Shown here in pieces: positions 14,595-27,971 of a stretch of 64,000 bases of DNA. The position numbers and the translations under genes were made by a program. Source of the stretch: Bigelowiella natans CCMP2755 (taxonomy: Eukaryota > Cercozoa > Chlorarachniophyceae). Below the pieces are notes generated by a model that worked only from the letters and a program-made list of their open reading frames with translations, did no database searches and was not told the DNA's origin. Positions within the stretch are counted from its first letter, which is position 1. Each line of letters opens with the position of its first letter. The stretch is taken from assembly GCA_000320545.1 (NCBI GenBank), contig ADNK01000149.1:124001-188000 (forward strand), in the 5' to 3' direction.

Positions 14595-17500
14595 TAACAA
14601 GAGATCAGCTCAATTATTAGTCACACTGCGCGTCTTCACCGCTCCTTTTCCTCCCCCTCATTCTATTATTATTTTTATTGTTATTATTCACCTTTCCCCT
14701 TTGGTGAGATCCTGGTATGTTTGATGGAACTGCGGATAAAATTTGTCCATGTCCTCATTTATCTTAACCTCACCGTCTTTCGTATTGCCCTCGAACACGT
14801 GCTCCTTGAAGCTATACAGCTCACTTTTCTTGCGCTCTCGCTCAGCATGCTCCTCTCTTGCCCGCCTCCAAGACGCAACGAATCTTGAGAAGATCTCTGC
14901 CAATACATCGGCCATTTTGGGCGATATGTTGCCGTCGCAGCAGTGGATAAACACTTCGCACTGTAGAAGGGCTGCATAAAGAACCCGAATCTCGATTGAA
15001 CTTCCTCTACTGCTTGCTGTCTTCGTCGTGTCTGTTGCACCACGGTCGCCCCTGTTGCTATGATCCTTGCGCTTCTTTCGAGCCTTCTCCGTCAGCTCTC
15101 TCAGGTTCGAGAGCAGGGAAGGAGATATAAGAGCACGAATTGCATCAAGAATGGGCATTGCGCTCGGCAAGACCATGAATGTATTAAGTGCCGCTGTCAC
15201 ACACGGTAGATGCTGGGAAAGGACTCTGTCCTCCGCACTCATCATGACCCTATTCAGCCCTATTTGCATCCATTCTATCGCAGCGCGCATCGGTGTGATG
15301 ATATCGGGATATCCCTCGCCGTACCGCCGTTGCAGGCCTAGTGATAGCTGTCGCAGCGAGGAGATGCACGTTCGGAGCCCCTCGATTCGAACCGATTTGC
15401 GATCGTGTGGTACAACGTTCTGGAACCTGCTGACGCTAAAGACGCTCTGAAGAGAGTTGCGAAGCTCTCTGTGAAGCTGCGTGAATGCAGGGGTTTCAGG
15501 CCTCCTAACTAATGCCAGACTTTCGAAGACATGTGACTTCCCGAGCAGCCGGGCCTCTTCTCTCTCCCTCCACAAATCATCGCCATTGCTGAGCTCATGA
15601 CCGTAGGCAACGCTTTCGCTCCTATCGCTGCTGGCATTGAAACTAACACTACTAGCGGCATTCGACATATGGTTTGAATGTAATTCTGAGTCGAGCTCCA
15701 CCGCACTCATCTCCACCCGGCAGTCGTCGAGCGAGCGCTCCACATCCTGGAGCCTGGTGTGGTATTTCACCGCCGGGTCGATGGCCCGGTTCGGCACAAG
15801 GAAATGCGCCATCATCAGCCCAACGCTGATCCAAACCTTCCCCAATATGAACGTGGCATCCGGATTTGACGCTGCTGCGAGCTCTCGATAAAGGTACTTT
15901 CGCTCCCTTGCGAGAAGGATAAGCTCGAGGGTAGGGGCCACCAGATCGGACACGACACGTTCAAGGCGCTTGTCATTACTGCAGCACTTCTTGAGCTTTT
16001 TGATGAAGCGATCAGTCGATTCTGGAGTAACCGCCGAGGTAGCAAGCTTTTCAGGAAAACGGGCGACGGGGACGCCTCCGCTATTTCCCTCCTCGAATGT
16101 AACAAGTGACAAGATGCACATAAGGTAATTCTGGTTGGAGTCTTCGTCCTTCTCCTCCTCCTCCTCCTTTTCTTTAGAGTGCTGATCGCAGAAGCATGCA
16201 AGGATGGAAACAAGGCAGCTGACTGCTCCTTGCCACAACTCGAATTGCTTGTTATGCTCACTGGACTCGACACCCTTCTTCATCTCAGCCACCAGTATCT
16301 GCGTAAACACCTTCACTTGGTGGGAGTGTAGGCGGCGCTTGCTTATGGGGGAATTCAAGAACGACGTAACAAACGCTGCGATGCGGTCTAGCAAGATCTC
16401 TTGATCCTGGTTGATGTTCGACCACAGCGACGTGAGCAATGGCAGCGAATTCAAAGATAAATGATGAGATGGAGAAGCTGCAGAAGTGCTCTCTGCATTC
16501 GTCGAGCCGCTCGTTGCCTGCTGGACCAATACCTGATATGGAGCAAGAGAAGAGGGTTTCCTGTTCGTGTGCTGTAGCATCTCTTGCACAATACTCTTGA
16601 CTTCAACTAGAAGCGGTAGTCGCTTTTTCTCTCTTTTATCTGATGACTCGCAGAAAACCACCGACAGCCGGCTCAGTAACTTCAGCTCCTTCCGAGATAT
16701 GAGGAGCTCGTTGATTCTCACAATTTGCTGCATCGCAATGAGCCGCAAGTGTCTGTTGTCCTTTGCATCATCCCCCTCGCCGAAGCTAAGTAGATCTAAG
16801 CGTAGCTTTAGTGTTCTGTCCTGTTTGGTTTCACTGTCGTTGTCGTCGTCGTTCCCATCGATTTCCATTCGCTCACCGCCATCGTCATCATCATCGTCAT
16901 CATCGTCTGGCTTAAGCTTCAGAATCAAAGTCTCCCGCTGCTCTAATTCTTTCGCCTTTGCGACCTGAGCATCCACGGTGGTGCGCAGCTTCTCGAAAGC
17001 CTCCCTGATGAATGCAGATATTCTCCGACTATCATCACCTTCATCGCCGTCGCTGATATTGGCCTTCACGTCAAACTTTGACTCCGGGCAGCTCTCTAGG
17101 TATCTCAGTGAGCAAAAGCTGTCGATCATGCTCTGCTTCCAGCCCCCTCCCATGCTCGAGAGCACACTGACCTCTGGACCAACAAATGTGGATTCAGCTA
17201 CGTTCTCCAGACTCTTAAGGGAGGAATAGAGCTCCTGTGCGTCTACTCTCTTGGACACGTACGGAACATGATGCCGCCACACCCTGTCGTTCTCTTCAGA
17301 TGACAGCACCAGATCTCCCCGATCGAATTGAGGCGGCCTATTACCTTGGCCAGCGAGGCCGTTGAAGTTGCTGCCCATACGAGTCGAGAGGGCCTCAGCA
17401 TCTTCGAAGTGCCAGCTTTCCGACGCCTTCTCTAGGAAGTGACGCGATTTTTTAGCATGTTCACATGCCTCAGCAAACATAGCATTCGCGCTTTCAGCTG

Positions 17501-20500
17501 CGGAGTTGGGGGGCCGGGAGGATAAGCACCTCAGGATAACTCGTAACATGGCCCTCTCAAAGCTCTTGTACGTGATGAACAGCATCTCAATGTGTTGCTG
17601 TCTCTGTACCTTCTTCTCTGGCACCATCGTTCCCTGATCTAGACGCTCCATTAAACGCCTCCGCGCATGAAACGCCTGGCGGAGCAGCGGCAGAACCTCG
17701 ATCAGCTGATCGTTGTTGGTTTCGCTAATTCTGGCCTGCATCCCACAATGTGCCATCTTCCGCAGCAGTAAGAGAGAGCTCCTCAAGCAACCAAAAGCAT
17801 GGATAGCAAAGCCTAATTTTGTTTGCGAAGATGACCGGATTCCTGCAAAGATTTCGTAGGATTGGTGGAGAATGCTGGGGTGATGATATGCTGCAGATCT
17901 CATTCTCCTTGCGACACTATCCTTCTGTTTCCACTCTGACCGCCCTGTACCATCCGAGACCGGTGGGTGTCTTTCTTCTTCAATCCCTTTGCACAGCTCG
18001 GCCTCCAGCCACATCTTCAAAGCTCGACTACGATTTGAGAGGTTTGAGAAGAATCTTTGGCTTGATATATGAGGAGGAGAACGCGTATCCACGTGAACCA
18101 CTGAAGGTGGCAAGGCCTTCCCGTCTCGGTTTCTTTTGTGCGTCGCGCGCGGTGAGAAACTGATTGCCGTTTTCCTATCAGCATTATTATCGTCTTCTCC
18201 TTTTTCTTCATCTCGATCTTCATGCTCCTTTGCTTGCTGAAGCACCACCTGTAAGAGGTCCCGGTCATGCTCCCAGTAGTCAAGACTGAGATCTAGAGAA
18301 CTCAGTAGCGACGATGTTCTCAGGTCAAGTCTCAGCTTACTAGCATTCATCACATCGATTCCAACGCCACATCGACCAAAGAGCACTTGCAGGACTCTCA
18401 TTCCAGCCTTCATTGCACCCCGAACGAACTGTACACCAGCATCAGGCGCCGTCTCTGCTTTGTTAGGACGTGGAAGATTACTGTCGTCATCATCACCAGC
18501 ATTTTTAGTCGTAGACTTTGCCTCCTCATGAAAAAGACCCGCATAAAGTTCCATCAGGCACACCTCGCGCACACCCGCGTCCAATTTGGTCGCCTTTGCC
18601 AAGAACAGCATCAGAGCATTCAGCATCAGTTTGGAGAGCCGAAAATGGCTCCTGTTGTAGCTGACACCGCTTCTACTATTACTGATATGCGGCTTATTAG
18701 TCGTCTCAGCCGTCATCGCCTTGAGCCCTTCCTTCCTCTCCTTACGCAGGAACGTCAGGGATATCTCATCAGTCGGTATGGCCAATGATGCTCGATCATG
18801 TAAAATGAGGGATGCTTCTCTTCCTCCTCCTCCTCCTCCCCCCTTCTGTTCTCTCCTCCATGGCGCGAAAAGACAGTAGGATAGATACTCGACCAACGCG
18901 AGGCTTTCAACGACGTGCGCTTCTCCGCGATGATAAGTAGCAACGCAGGAAAGATGGCAACGATGCGCTGGGAGCACACCGGGAAAGGCACCCACGATCG
19001 ACACAAAAGACGATGTGAGAGATATTATGGAGTCCATCCTCTTCTTCATCTCATCCCTATCTTCCCCCTCCAAATGCTTGTTGTTTCCACTGCCGTTCGG
19101 TTGCAGCAAGTGCTGTGCTTGCACGAAGCTCTGTGTGCGTGGGACCTCGTCCACCTCGATGAAAGCTTGCTCATAGCAAGTTCTAATTACCCTCAGCTTG
19201 AAGCCCTGGCGACTCCTCAACGTGCTTCCGTTGGCTAGCATCGTGGAGCATAGCTTTGCCCAGAAAATAAGGCTCCTGACCGTTAAGTCTTGGGTTGTGA
19301 CGTGGCGATAGTTGACGAGAGAGAGATACACTTGCGCCATAAATTCAGCAGCCCGGGGCTCCCCGACTCCATTCAGGGATGCGATGGATATCAGATCCAG
19401 CTTCGATACGCATCCAGAAAGTCCATTGAAGATCATCGATGCTTCAGGATGGATCAATGCTGGCGATGACGACATTTCTACAGAGGGGGGGGTGTCGGCA
19501 TCAGCCGTCGTCATTGCCGTCGCTGCACTGCTATTTTTCGTTTTCGAGAGGGGGGGCGCAAGGTTTTTGCACAGCGAAATCTCGACGCATCGGTTACGCA
19601 TCGCCCTGAACATAAAAAAACAAATCAGTCCACAGGAGAATAGGGTATTGGGGAGGTGATACAAAGGGTGCATTAAAATCCAAAGTTATTTTCCCCCGCT
19701 TGATTGTATAAGTGTCAGATAATGAGAGGTTTCCTTCCTCCAAACTTCCCCTCTTCTTCCTCGTCCTCCCCTCCCATTTACTAGACACCTTGAAACTTCT
19801 CCGAAGCTCGGATTCATCGTCAGGAAAAGGCGGAAGCCGGGGTGGGGTGTGACCACGCGCGGCTTCCCGTTAACAAGCCCGCACTCGTTCACGAGGAGCT
19901 CTCCTCCTGGCTCCAGGAGAGGGTTGAGTCTATCGAGCACCGTCGGTTGGCAGAGATTCGAGTTCTCTATTACAACCCATTCTCCTCGCTGCATGGCCTG
20001 AACCAACACGCCATCGATCCACTCGAAGCTCCCCAGGCTCTTCTTCCCGTCGCTGGCCAGATGAGCGAGACCCTGCACACGATTCATCAAGACAACTCCG
20101 GTTCTGCTGGCCTCCTTCTGCTCTGCGGTGTCGTTGCTACCTCTCGCCGTGGCATTCGTCGCCGATTTGATCACATCCTGAAGCCTCTTCATAATTGACT
20201 CCGTCATTCCGATCAAGCTGCTTGTAAAATCGTCATCACCACCATCGCTGCCGCCATTTTTTGAGACAGCAGTAGCGCTGCCTCCGCCGTGTCCTCCACG
20301 AGCTTTCTTATCAGGCTGGTCGTCGTTGTCGCGCTTCCTCTTCCGGTGTTGATTTGGGCTTTCGTCTTTGTCGTTTTCATCTTTTCTCCCCTCCTTGCTG
20401 TTCGCACGGATGCATGCATTGTGGGCGGAGAACCATAGTTTAAGCATCGCCTGCGCTTGGGCAATAGCACCGTCTACTGCTGGCCCTGCAGCTGTACGAA

Positions 20501-23500
20501 GCAGGTTCGCACATTGAGAGTACACGTAAGCTTTGATGTCAGCGAGCAACTCTACCTTCTTCCTCTCTAAATCGAGCTGCTCGAAACATCCTTAAATACG
20601 AAACAACAAGTATCAAGCACGAATCTAGTGATCAAGGGATCATTCATCTATGAATGTTTTCGGGGCAGTATCCCCACGACAATCTTCCAACGATGCTGGG
20701 AAGCACCGACGATTATGGTTCAGCTGTGAGGAATAGGCTCTCTCGCAGGAGCCGGAGAATCGTCGGTGTTTCCACCACATCTTGGAAGGAACGCTGTGTG
20801 CACGTGACAAACAGTTGATGATGATTGTTAATATGATTCTACTACTCACCCAGTAACTCGGTGCTGTCGGTAGCAGTCGTTGCGATAATCTTGTGCAGCT
20901 TGTTGTTCGTTTGCTGCGCAACAAACTCAATAATGGACGTCTTCCCGCTCGCCCCCGGTCCAATGAGTAGGATCGGCCATGACATAGAGACGCATAGCAT
21001 CACGTGCTCGGTTGCCGCCAATGTGCTTCGAAGCGGGAAGAGAGGAGCGCCCGCTTCCTTGTCAATGCCATCGCTATTCTCAGCCGGCTGGCAAGCAAGA
21101 AAACTCTTCCCGGCCTGGATGTAGGCACTGCCGGTATCGACGCCCTTGACGCGAAACCGGGTGCGTCTTCCCCGGCCTGATGGTAACGTTGATGGTGAAA
21201 GAATAGTGAAGAAGTAGATATAGTAAGAAAGAGAGGGCATTCTATAATCTCGTATTATATTTATCTATATCCTTATGTTGGGAATCGATCCTTGAAAATT
21301 CTGTTCGACGATAAGTGTAAACGCGTGTGTATGCGTACCATAAGCAGGCCGGGGAGATCCCCCAAAGCTCGCCCACAGCTCCCACACTTTGACACGATCG
21401 CGCAGATTTCGCATCCTTTGCGCGTACAAGATCTCAACAAACTCGCTGGGATCTACCATGCACGAAGATGAAGGAGAAGACGGGGAAGACGACGATGATG
21501 CCTCCTGCTGCCGCAGGACGTTCACAGCTTTACGAGATGAATTCTTCATCAACTCGCACCAGCGGAACACATCTCTCAGGTTAAACTCCCACGGACCCCC
21601 CCCCGACGTCCCGAGAGAGCGATTGTCGACGCTCTCTTGGATCTTGCTGTTGAATGCGATCATGGCTGCTAGCATCTCAGCCGGAATATTTGGGAAGCAG
21701 CGTGATGAAATGAAGAGCAGATCCTCCTTGCTTAGAGCTTTGAGGTACACCTTTGTGAATCTGGAGAGGAAAGAGCGAGGAAGTGCCCGTCTCCTACGAA
21801 AACAAGAATTACATCAACCAACAACAACGACATTACTATTACTACTGCTATTACTACTGCTACTAACTAACACTACTAGTACTACTACTACTACTACGGG
21901 TACTACAATTACCACTACGAATAGTAATAGAAAAAAAACAAACGAGATCTAAAGCAGCACACGATTCACACACATACATTCCCACTCCCCCTCCCTCTGA
22001 CACACACACGCACACACACACACACACACACATATGTTCATAAAGAGAGATACTCACCCTCCGCCCTGTCTCGTCGGGTTCTGGCACGCAAAGACCTTGA
22101 AGCCGGGAGGGCAGGCGAAGGTCTGGTCGAGTTCGGGGATGTACACCGTTCCTCTATGATCTAGCACTGAGTTCAGCCCCTCCAATACCGATTGCGAGGC
22201 GAGATTCAATTCATCGAGCAGCACCCAGGCCCCATGCTTGAGCGCAGAGAGAAACACGCCGTCGCACCACTGGAACTCGCCTGCCTTTCCACCTGGCTTT
22301 GGAAGATCCGTGCCCAGAAGGTCCATCATGTCGGTCTGCTCGGAGAGATTTATGCGCACAAGCTTGTGGCCGGCAGCCTTAGCCAGGGCTGTGATAAGCG
22401 TGGTCTTGCCGACGCCAGGGCTTCCTTCGAGGAGAACAGCTTTCCGGAGCTGCATCGCACGGAGCACTCGTTTGAGGTTCTCTAGAGTTGTTGGCGCGTC
22501 CAGGCGAAAGAGGGCTTTTCCTGAGTCTTCCGAACCCTTTTTTATGAAGAAAGGCTCGATTCCAAAGCTGTTGCTTGACTTGCCGTCGCTGTTAGATCCT
22601 CCGACTCCAGTCTCCTGCTTCTTTTTCTTTTGATGAGCAGCAGGTGCGCCGTCTTCGGCATCTTCATGTGTCTCCCGCCCCACAGATGATGGTGCTGGCT
22701 GCTCTTTCACAGAGGCCGCAAGTCTTGCCAGCTCTTTCTCGCATTCTGCCTTAAAAGCCTCCGCAGCTCGGAGGGAGTGGTTCGTGCCGATGCCCAGCCC
22801 ATCGAGAAACACCAGGTGCGCCCCATGAATAAATGCGCTCCTTGCATCGAGGGAGGACATCGCGGAGGAGGGGGAGGAGGACTCCTCCTCGCCAGGTGCG
22901 ATAATAGTGCAGTTGAGGAAGTCTACCCACGATAGCACATCTCTAAGCGACGCTCCCCCCACCGCCTTCGTATAAGAGGCCTTGTTGTAGAACTCAACAA
23001 AGTCGAGCATTGCTGGGGCATACGCCTGACCATTCTGCCCAGCTGTGCACCTCTCAGTAACGATACGGACAAGATCATTCCGGTCGGTAAGGGGTGGGAT
23101 CCAAAGCTCGGTGAAGCGATTCCGTAGCGCCGGAGATAACTCCTTTTTCCCAAAGTCCCCGCCAGGGTTCATCGTCGCAAGTACTCGGAAGGATTGCTCG
23201 GCAGTGAGCGATTCCACCTTCTGGCCTCCTTTCTCAGCGAGCAAGAGCGTCCGCGAAGGCTCCAGAACCGAGTTAAGGCGCTCCAGAACCGCATCCTCCG
23301 CAAGGGAGATCTCGTCGATAAGGAGCAGATCACCCTCCCTCATCGCGCTAACCAATGCGCCGTCTTTCCATAGGAATAGCGACCGGTGCTGCCGCCACAG
23401 TAGACCTATTTTTGCACGTGCTTCCTTGACCTGAGTATATGCCTTCTCACGCCGCCTTTGTTTAGCGGTATCACCTTCGTCCCCATTCGCCTCACCCCCT

Positions 23501-26500
23501 CGAAGCACCTTCATCAGCTGAGCGGAGGCTTTTCCGAGCCAAATCACCATCATTCCCAGTTGTCGTTCGGTAGCGATCGCGCCACCATCATCTCTGCTAC
23601 TCTTGACCAATTTGAGGAAGGCGGCCACATGGTCGCTCCCAACCGCACTCGTCCCTGGCATGCTCACTACGATGTGCTCCCAGTTTTTCGAGTAGCAGGA
23701 TGCAAACGCCATTAGCTCGTCGGTGAGGGCCGTGCGGGTCTTGTGCTTGTTACGCACGGGGCGCAACCCCCCCAGGAAATCGCTGGATTCCGTGTGTTGG
23801 TGGCAGTTAACAATCCGTAGATCTTGGCCAAGGAGAGAAGCGAGATATTGACACACTGTAGTCTTACCACAGCCAGTAGGCCCCACGAGCAGCACGGGTT
23901 CGCTATACCTGAGACATTGCTCTACCAGGATAAACATTCTCCTTACAGAGGGTGTCCATGTAATAGTGGTACTCCCGCCCTTCTCCTCGCCGTCGTCGTC
24001 GCACTCCATTTCCGTTCGTGTCGTTTGTTGGCCGACCTGTCCTTGACTCTTGGTCGCTGTGCCCCTTTTCGCCCATTCGTCGCATATCGCTTTCACTCTT
24101 TCTGGGCTGTACATCCGCTCGGGGTCGATGCGAATGCTCCTCTGTTTCTTCCGGCAGTGTGATTCTATGAGGAGCCGCACGATCTCCCTCGCCTCGTCGG
24201 TCCGATGTCGCTCTCCGAGGAGCATAAAGCCCACATCCGCCAGTTCCTGGTAGCTCGTTGCTCCCCGATTTCCCCAGCGGAACAAGTCCCTCGGGGTAAT
24301 CATGGAGTGCTTTCCTGCAAACACGTCATGCCCCTTCCCCTGCCGACGCTTCTGTAGGTCACACATCACGTCAATCATCACCTTGGCGTGAGAGGGAGGA
24401 ACGGCACAGCGAAGCTCCAAGATTTTGGCCAGTTCTCTCTCAGGAATATCGTGGACGTGAATCTCAACAAATCGACTCTTGAACGCGCGCGACAGGGTTT
24501 TCCGCCCCCCGTACACTCCAGGCGGATTCTGCGTTGCAAAGACGAGGAAACTAGGGTGGGGACGGATCACCTCTCCGGTTTCTGGAACAAGGAGCTCCCG
24601 ATTGTCATCAAGAAGCCGATTCAAGGCCTCCAAGACCTCAGAGGGGGCCAGATTCAGCTCGTCGAGCACAACCCAATGTCCGTTCCGAACAGCTTTCACA
24701 AGTGCGCCTTCCTGGAACGTCAGTCTACCCTGTGAATCCGAAACGTAGCCCCCCATATAATCCTGCAGATCAGTATGGTCGTGGTTGTTGATCCGAACGA
24801 AGCTGTTTCCTGTGGCCTTTGCCAAGTACTCTATGAGCGAGGTTTTACCAGCAGATGTTGGCCCTTGTAAGAGCACGTTGTACCGTCCTGCCATGATGGC
24901 ACGAGCAACCTCCCTGAGCCGCAGTCTCACGGTAGGGGTGATCACATACTTCTTGTCTACAATGCATGCGTTCGTTCCTCTGCGAATGAGGTAGCCGCCG
25001 TCGACCTTAATGTACTTCTCGTTGTCTTCGTCGACTTCAATGCTATTTGTAGTGCCGGCGGCTCTCTTCTTTGCGGCCGCTGCTGTGGTGCCTTTTTTCC
25101 CTCCGAACTGGGCTTCGATGATCTTCACCAACGGCTGACGGCTTTTCTGGTCGAGGGGGGTGAGAAAGGCCAGCTCCAGTCCTTCCTTGAGTGCGCGATG
25201 GAACCCAAAGTGTCGAGCGGTAAGCACTGTGAATCCCAGGGCCCTGCAAAGTGTTCTAAGCGAGTAGTTCGGCCGGTTTCCGCTTCCATCGAGCAAGCGC
25301 CCCTCTCTCACCATCGACAGCGCGCTGAGATATATGTGCACCACCTGACGCACAGGCGGGGTGGCAGTGATGGAACCTAGTCGATCCCGAACCACGACCT
25401 CCAGATCGGCCTTGTCCGTGATATCTGAGACGTAGAGCTCGGTGAAGCGAGAGCGGATGGAGTGGGGGAGATCCCTCTTTCCAAAGTCAGTGGCGGGGTT
25501 CATAGCCGCGAACACCCGGAATTCGGGGTGCGCTCGAATGGCTCTTGCGTCACCACGCTCCACGAGCGCCAGCGACGCGTTCCTCCCATCGAGCAGAGCA
25601 GTAAGGCGATCAAGGGTCTCGGGGGAGGCGAGATTGACCTCGTCCAGCAGCAGCCAAGCTCCTTCTTTCAGTGCTTTCACGACGGAGCCCTCGGCAAACC
25701 AAAACGCAAAGCCGGATCCTGCGTGGTGAACCTGTCGAGTGAACCTCTTGAGGCTACTCTGAAACACGCCCCACTCCTGCTGGAGCCTACGGACAGCACT
25801 ACGACGCTTGGTTGATGATGATGTTGAAGAAGGCCCGGGTGAGCCTTGTTTGGCGTCTTTGCCGCCTTCGCCGATACTGTGAATTTGTTGAACCAGCCTA
25901 TTTTGTGCTGCGCTTGCCCCTTGCTTGAGCAGGCGTGCGAGTAAGCGCCACTTCTTGTCGTCAAAGGCGGCTTTTACTCGTGCAATAAACTTATGGTTCT
26001 TCTTTTTCGATAACGTTCGCGGAAATAGGTTCCCGAAGGTGTTCATGACAGGAATTGCAGCTGCGCGCAACTCCACGGGCCGAAACCCGCCGAGTAAATC
26101 AGCAGCGTCAGTTTGATTGTTGAGGTTCTGAACCTGTTGGTGGTGATAGCAATTGATATAATCAATAGGAATATATATTTTGATATTCTTAAAAATAGAA
26201 GGAGAATCTGCCGAAAGAATTTAACATCATCACAGATATCATGTGAAAAGTGGTGTGATTCATCATATTTACTACTACTACTACCATCAGATTCCTTCCG
26301 GCAAGATTTGCCAGATGCTGTATGATTGCTGTCTTCCCATTCCCGGTTTCCCCCACCTGACAAGACATATCCACGTATGATTTCATGATAAGAACAGCAC
26401 ATCAGATGCTAGTGCATATCAACTACGCTACATCGACGAAATACGTTACCAGTAGAACCGGCTCATTCATCAAGATGGAGCGCGTAAGGGCCTCCATGAG

Positions 26501-27908
26501 CTTACTCGAGTGCCTCGTAATCGAGAATTTCCCCCCCCTCGCCTGCGAGCGTCTTAGGCTCGCTTCGCTTGTTGACCGTTCCCTGTGAATACTGGCACGA
26601 CCAACCAGAACAGCCGCCCCAGTAATATCGCTGGCAATGGCCCTTTGGTGGAGCAGATACTCTACACGGCCAGGTGATATCCCCCAAACCTGACCGATTT
26701 GGCTGGCATATGAAGCAACCACCTCGTCCACGGAAATCTGCCCGATCGCCCCGCTGCTCAACAACCCCCGCTTGTCTCTCGGGATTGACCCCAGAAAGAT
26801 GTCGACGGCGTCCAGCACGATGTGCTCGCGAAGAGGGTGGGGAAATTCATTGGGGGGGAGAGTGAAGGAAGAGGTAAAGCCCTTGCTATTGACCATGCCG
26901 CTCTGGATACCTTTCCGCTTCTTCTTTTTCTTCTTCGTTATATTATTGTTGTCCGTGCAGCTTCCTTGGTTGCTGTGCCTACTCCTCGCACTAGCATAGA
27001 GAGGAGACGTGGCCAGCAGTTGCTGGATGCGCCTGATCAAGCTGAACACATGCCGTGTGGTTGGTGCTTGTGCCCCCGTTGGAAATCGAGGAGGAGGAGG
27101 TGATGGAAGTGACGATGTAACGGCTGACTTGCTATCACCACCACCATCACCACTTCTGCTACTACTAACACTACCATCGATGGCTGGATTGTCACTAATC
27201 CCCTCCCCACCATCTTCGTGTTGCTCCTCCTGTGCCGTCGAGCTACTGCTACTGCTGGTGCTGCGGGTGGTTGTTGTCGAGACAAACAACCTGTGTGTCC
27301 TTAGAATCGAGCCAGAGATGGGCGATAGGAGCGGATGCTTCGCGGACAGGATTTTATCCAAATCTGCGTCATCGAACTGCGGGAGGCGCACGCGTGTTAC
27401 TAGCGAGGTGAGGGTCTCCGCCACGAGGGGGGGGAGGGGTTGCGAAGCATGCGAAATGGTTCTCGTGAAGAAAATGCGGAATTCTGCGGCAGCCTGGATG
27501 CTTTGCGACCTCCCTGCAATGTGGAGGTAACGATGCGACATCGAGAGCAGAGGCGTGAGGGCATTGAGCACCTCGACTGGAGCTCTATCCACGTCCTCAA
27601 ACACGAGCCACTTCCCCGTCAGGATAGCCTGCGTCAACACCCCGGGGCTCCACTTGAACTCACCGGCGATGTCGGTACATGTGTAGGTTCCGATCAGCGA
27701 ACGACTGTCAATCTGGTCGTCGAGGTGCAAGAATACTAGCCCCCCTGATGCTAGCAAGAAGTAGTAGTAGTAGTAGAAGGAGGAGAAGGAGGAGGAGGAG
27801 GAGAGGTAGTGGTATTATTCATTGGAAGACAAGAGGTTGAGGGGGGGTAACGAAACAAAGTAAAGATGAACGCAAGAACACGATTTCCAGAACATATGAA
27901 TAACCTCT

Positions 27909-27971
<63 letters not shown>
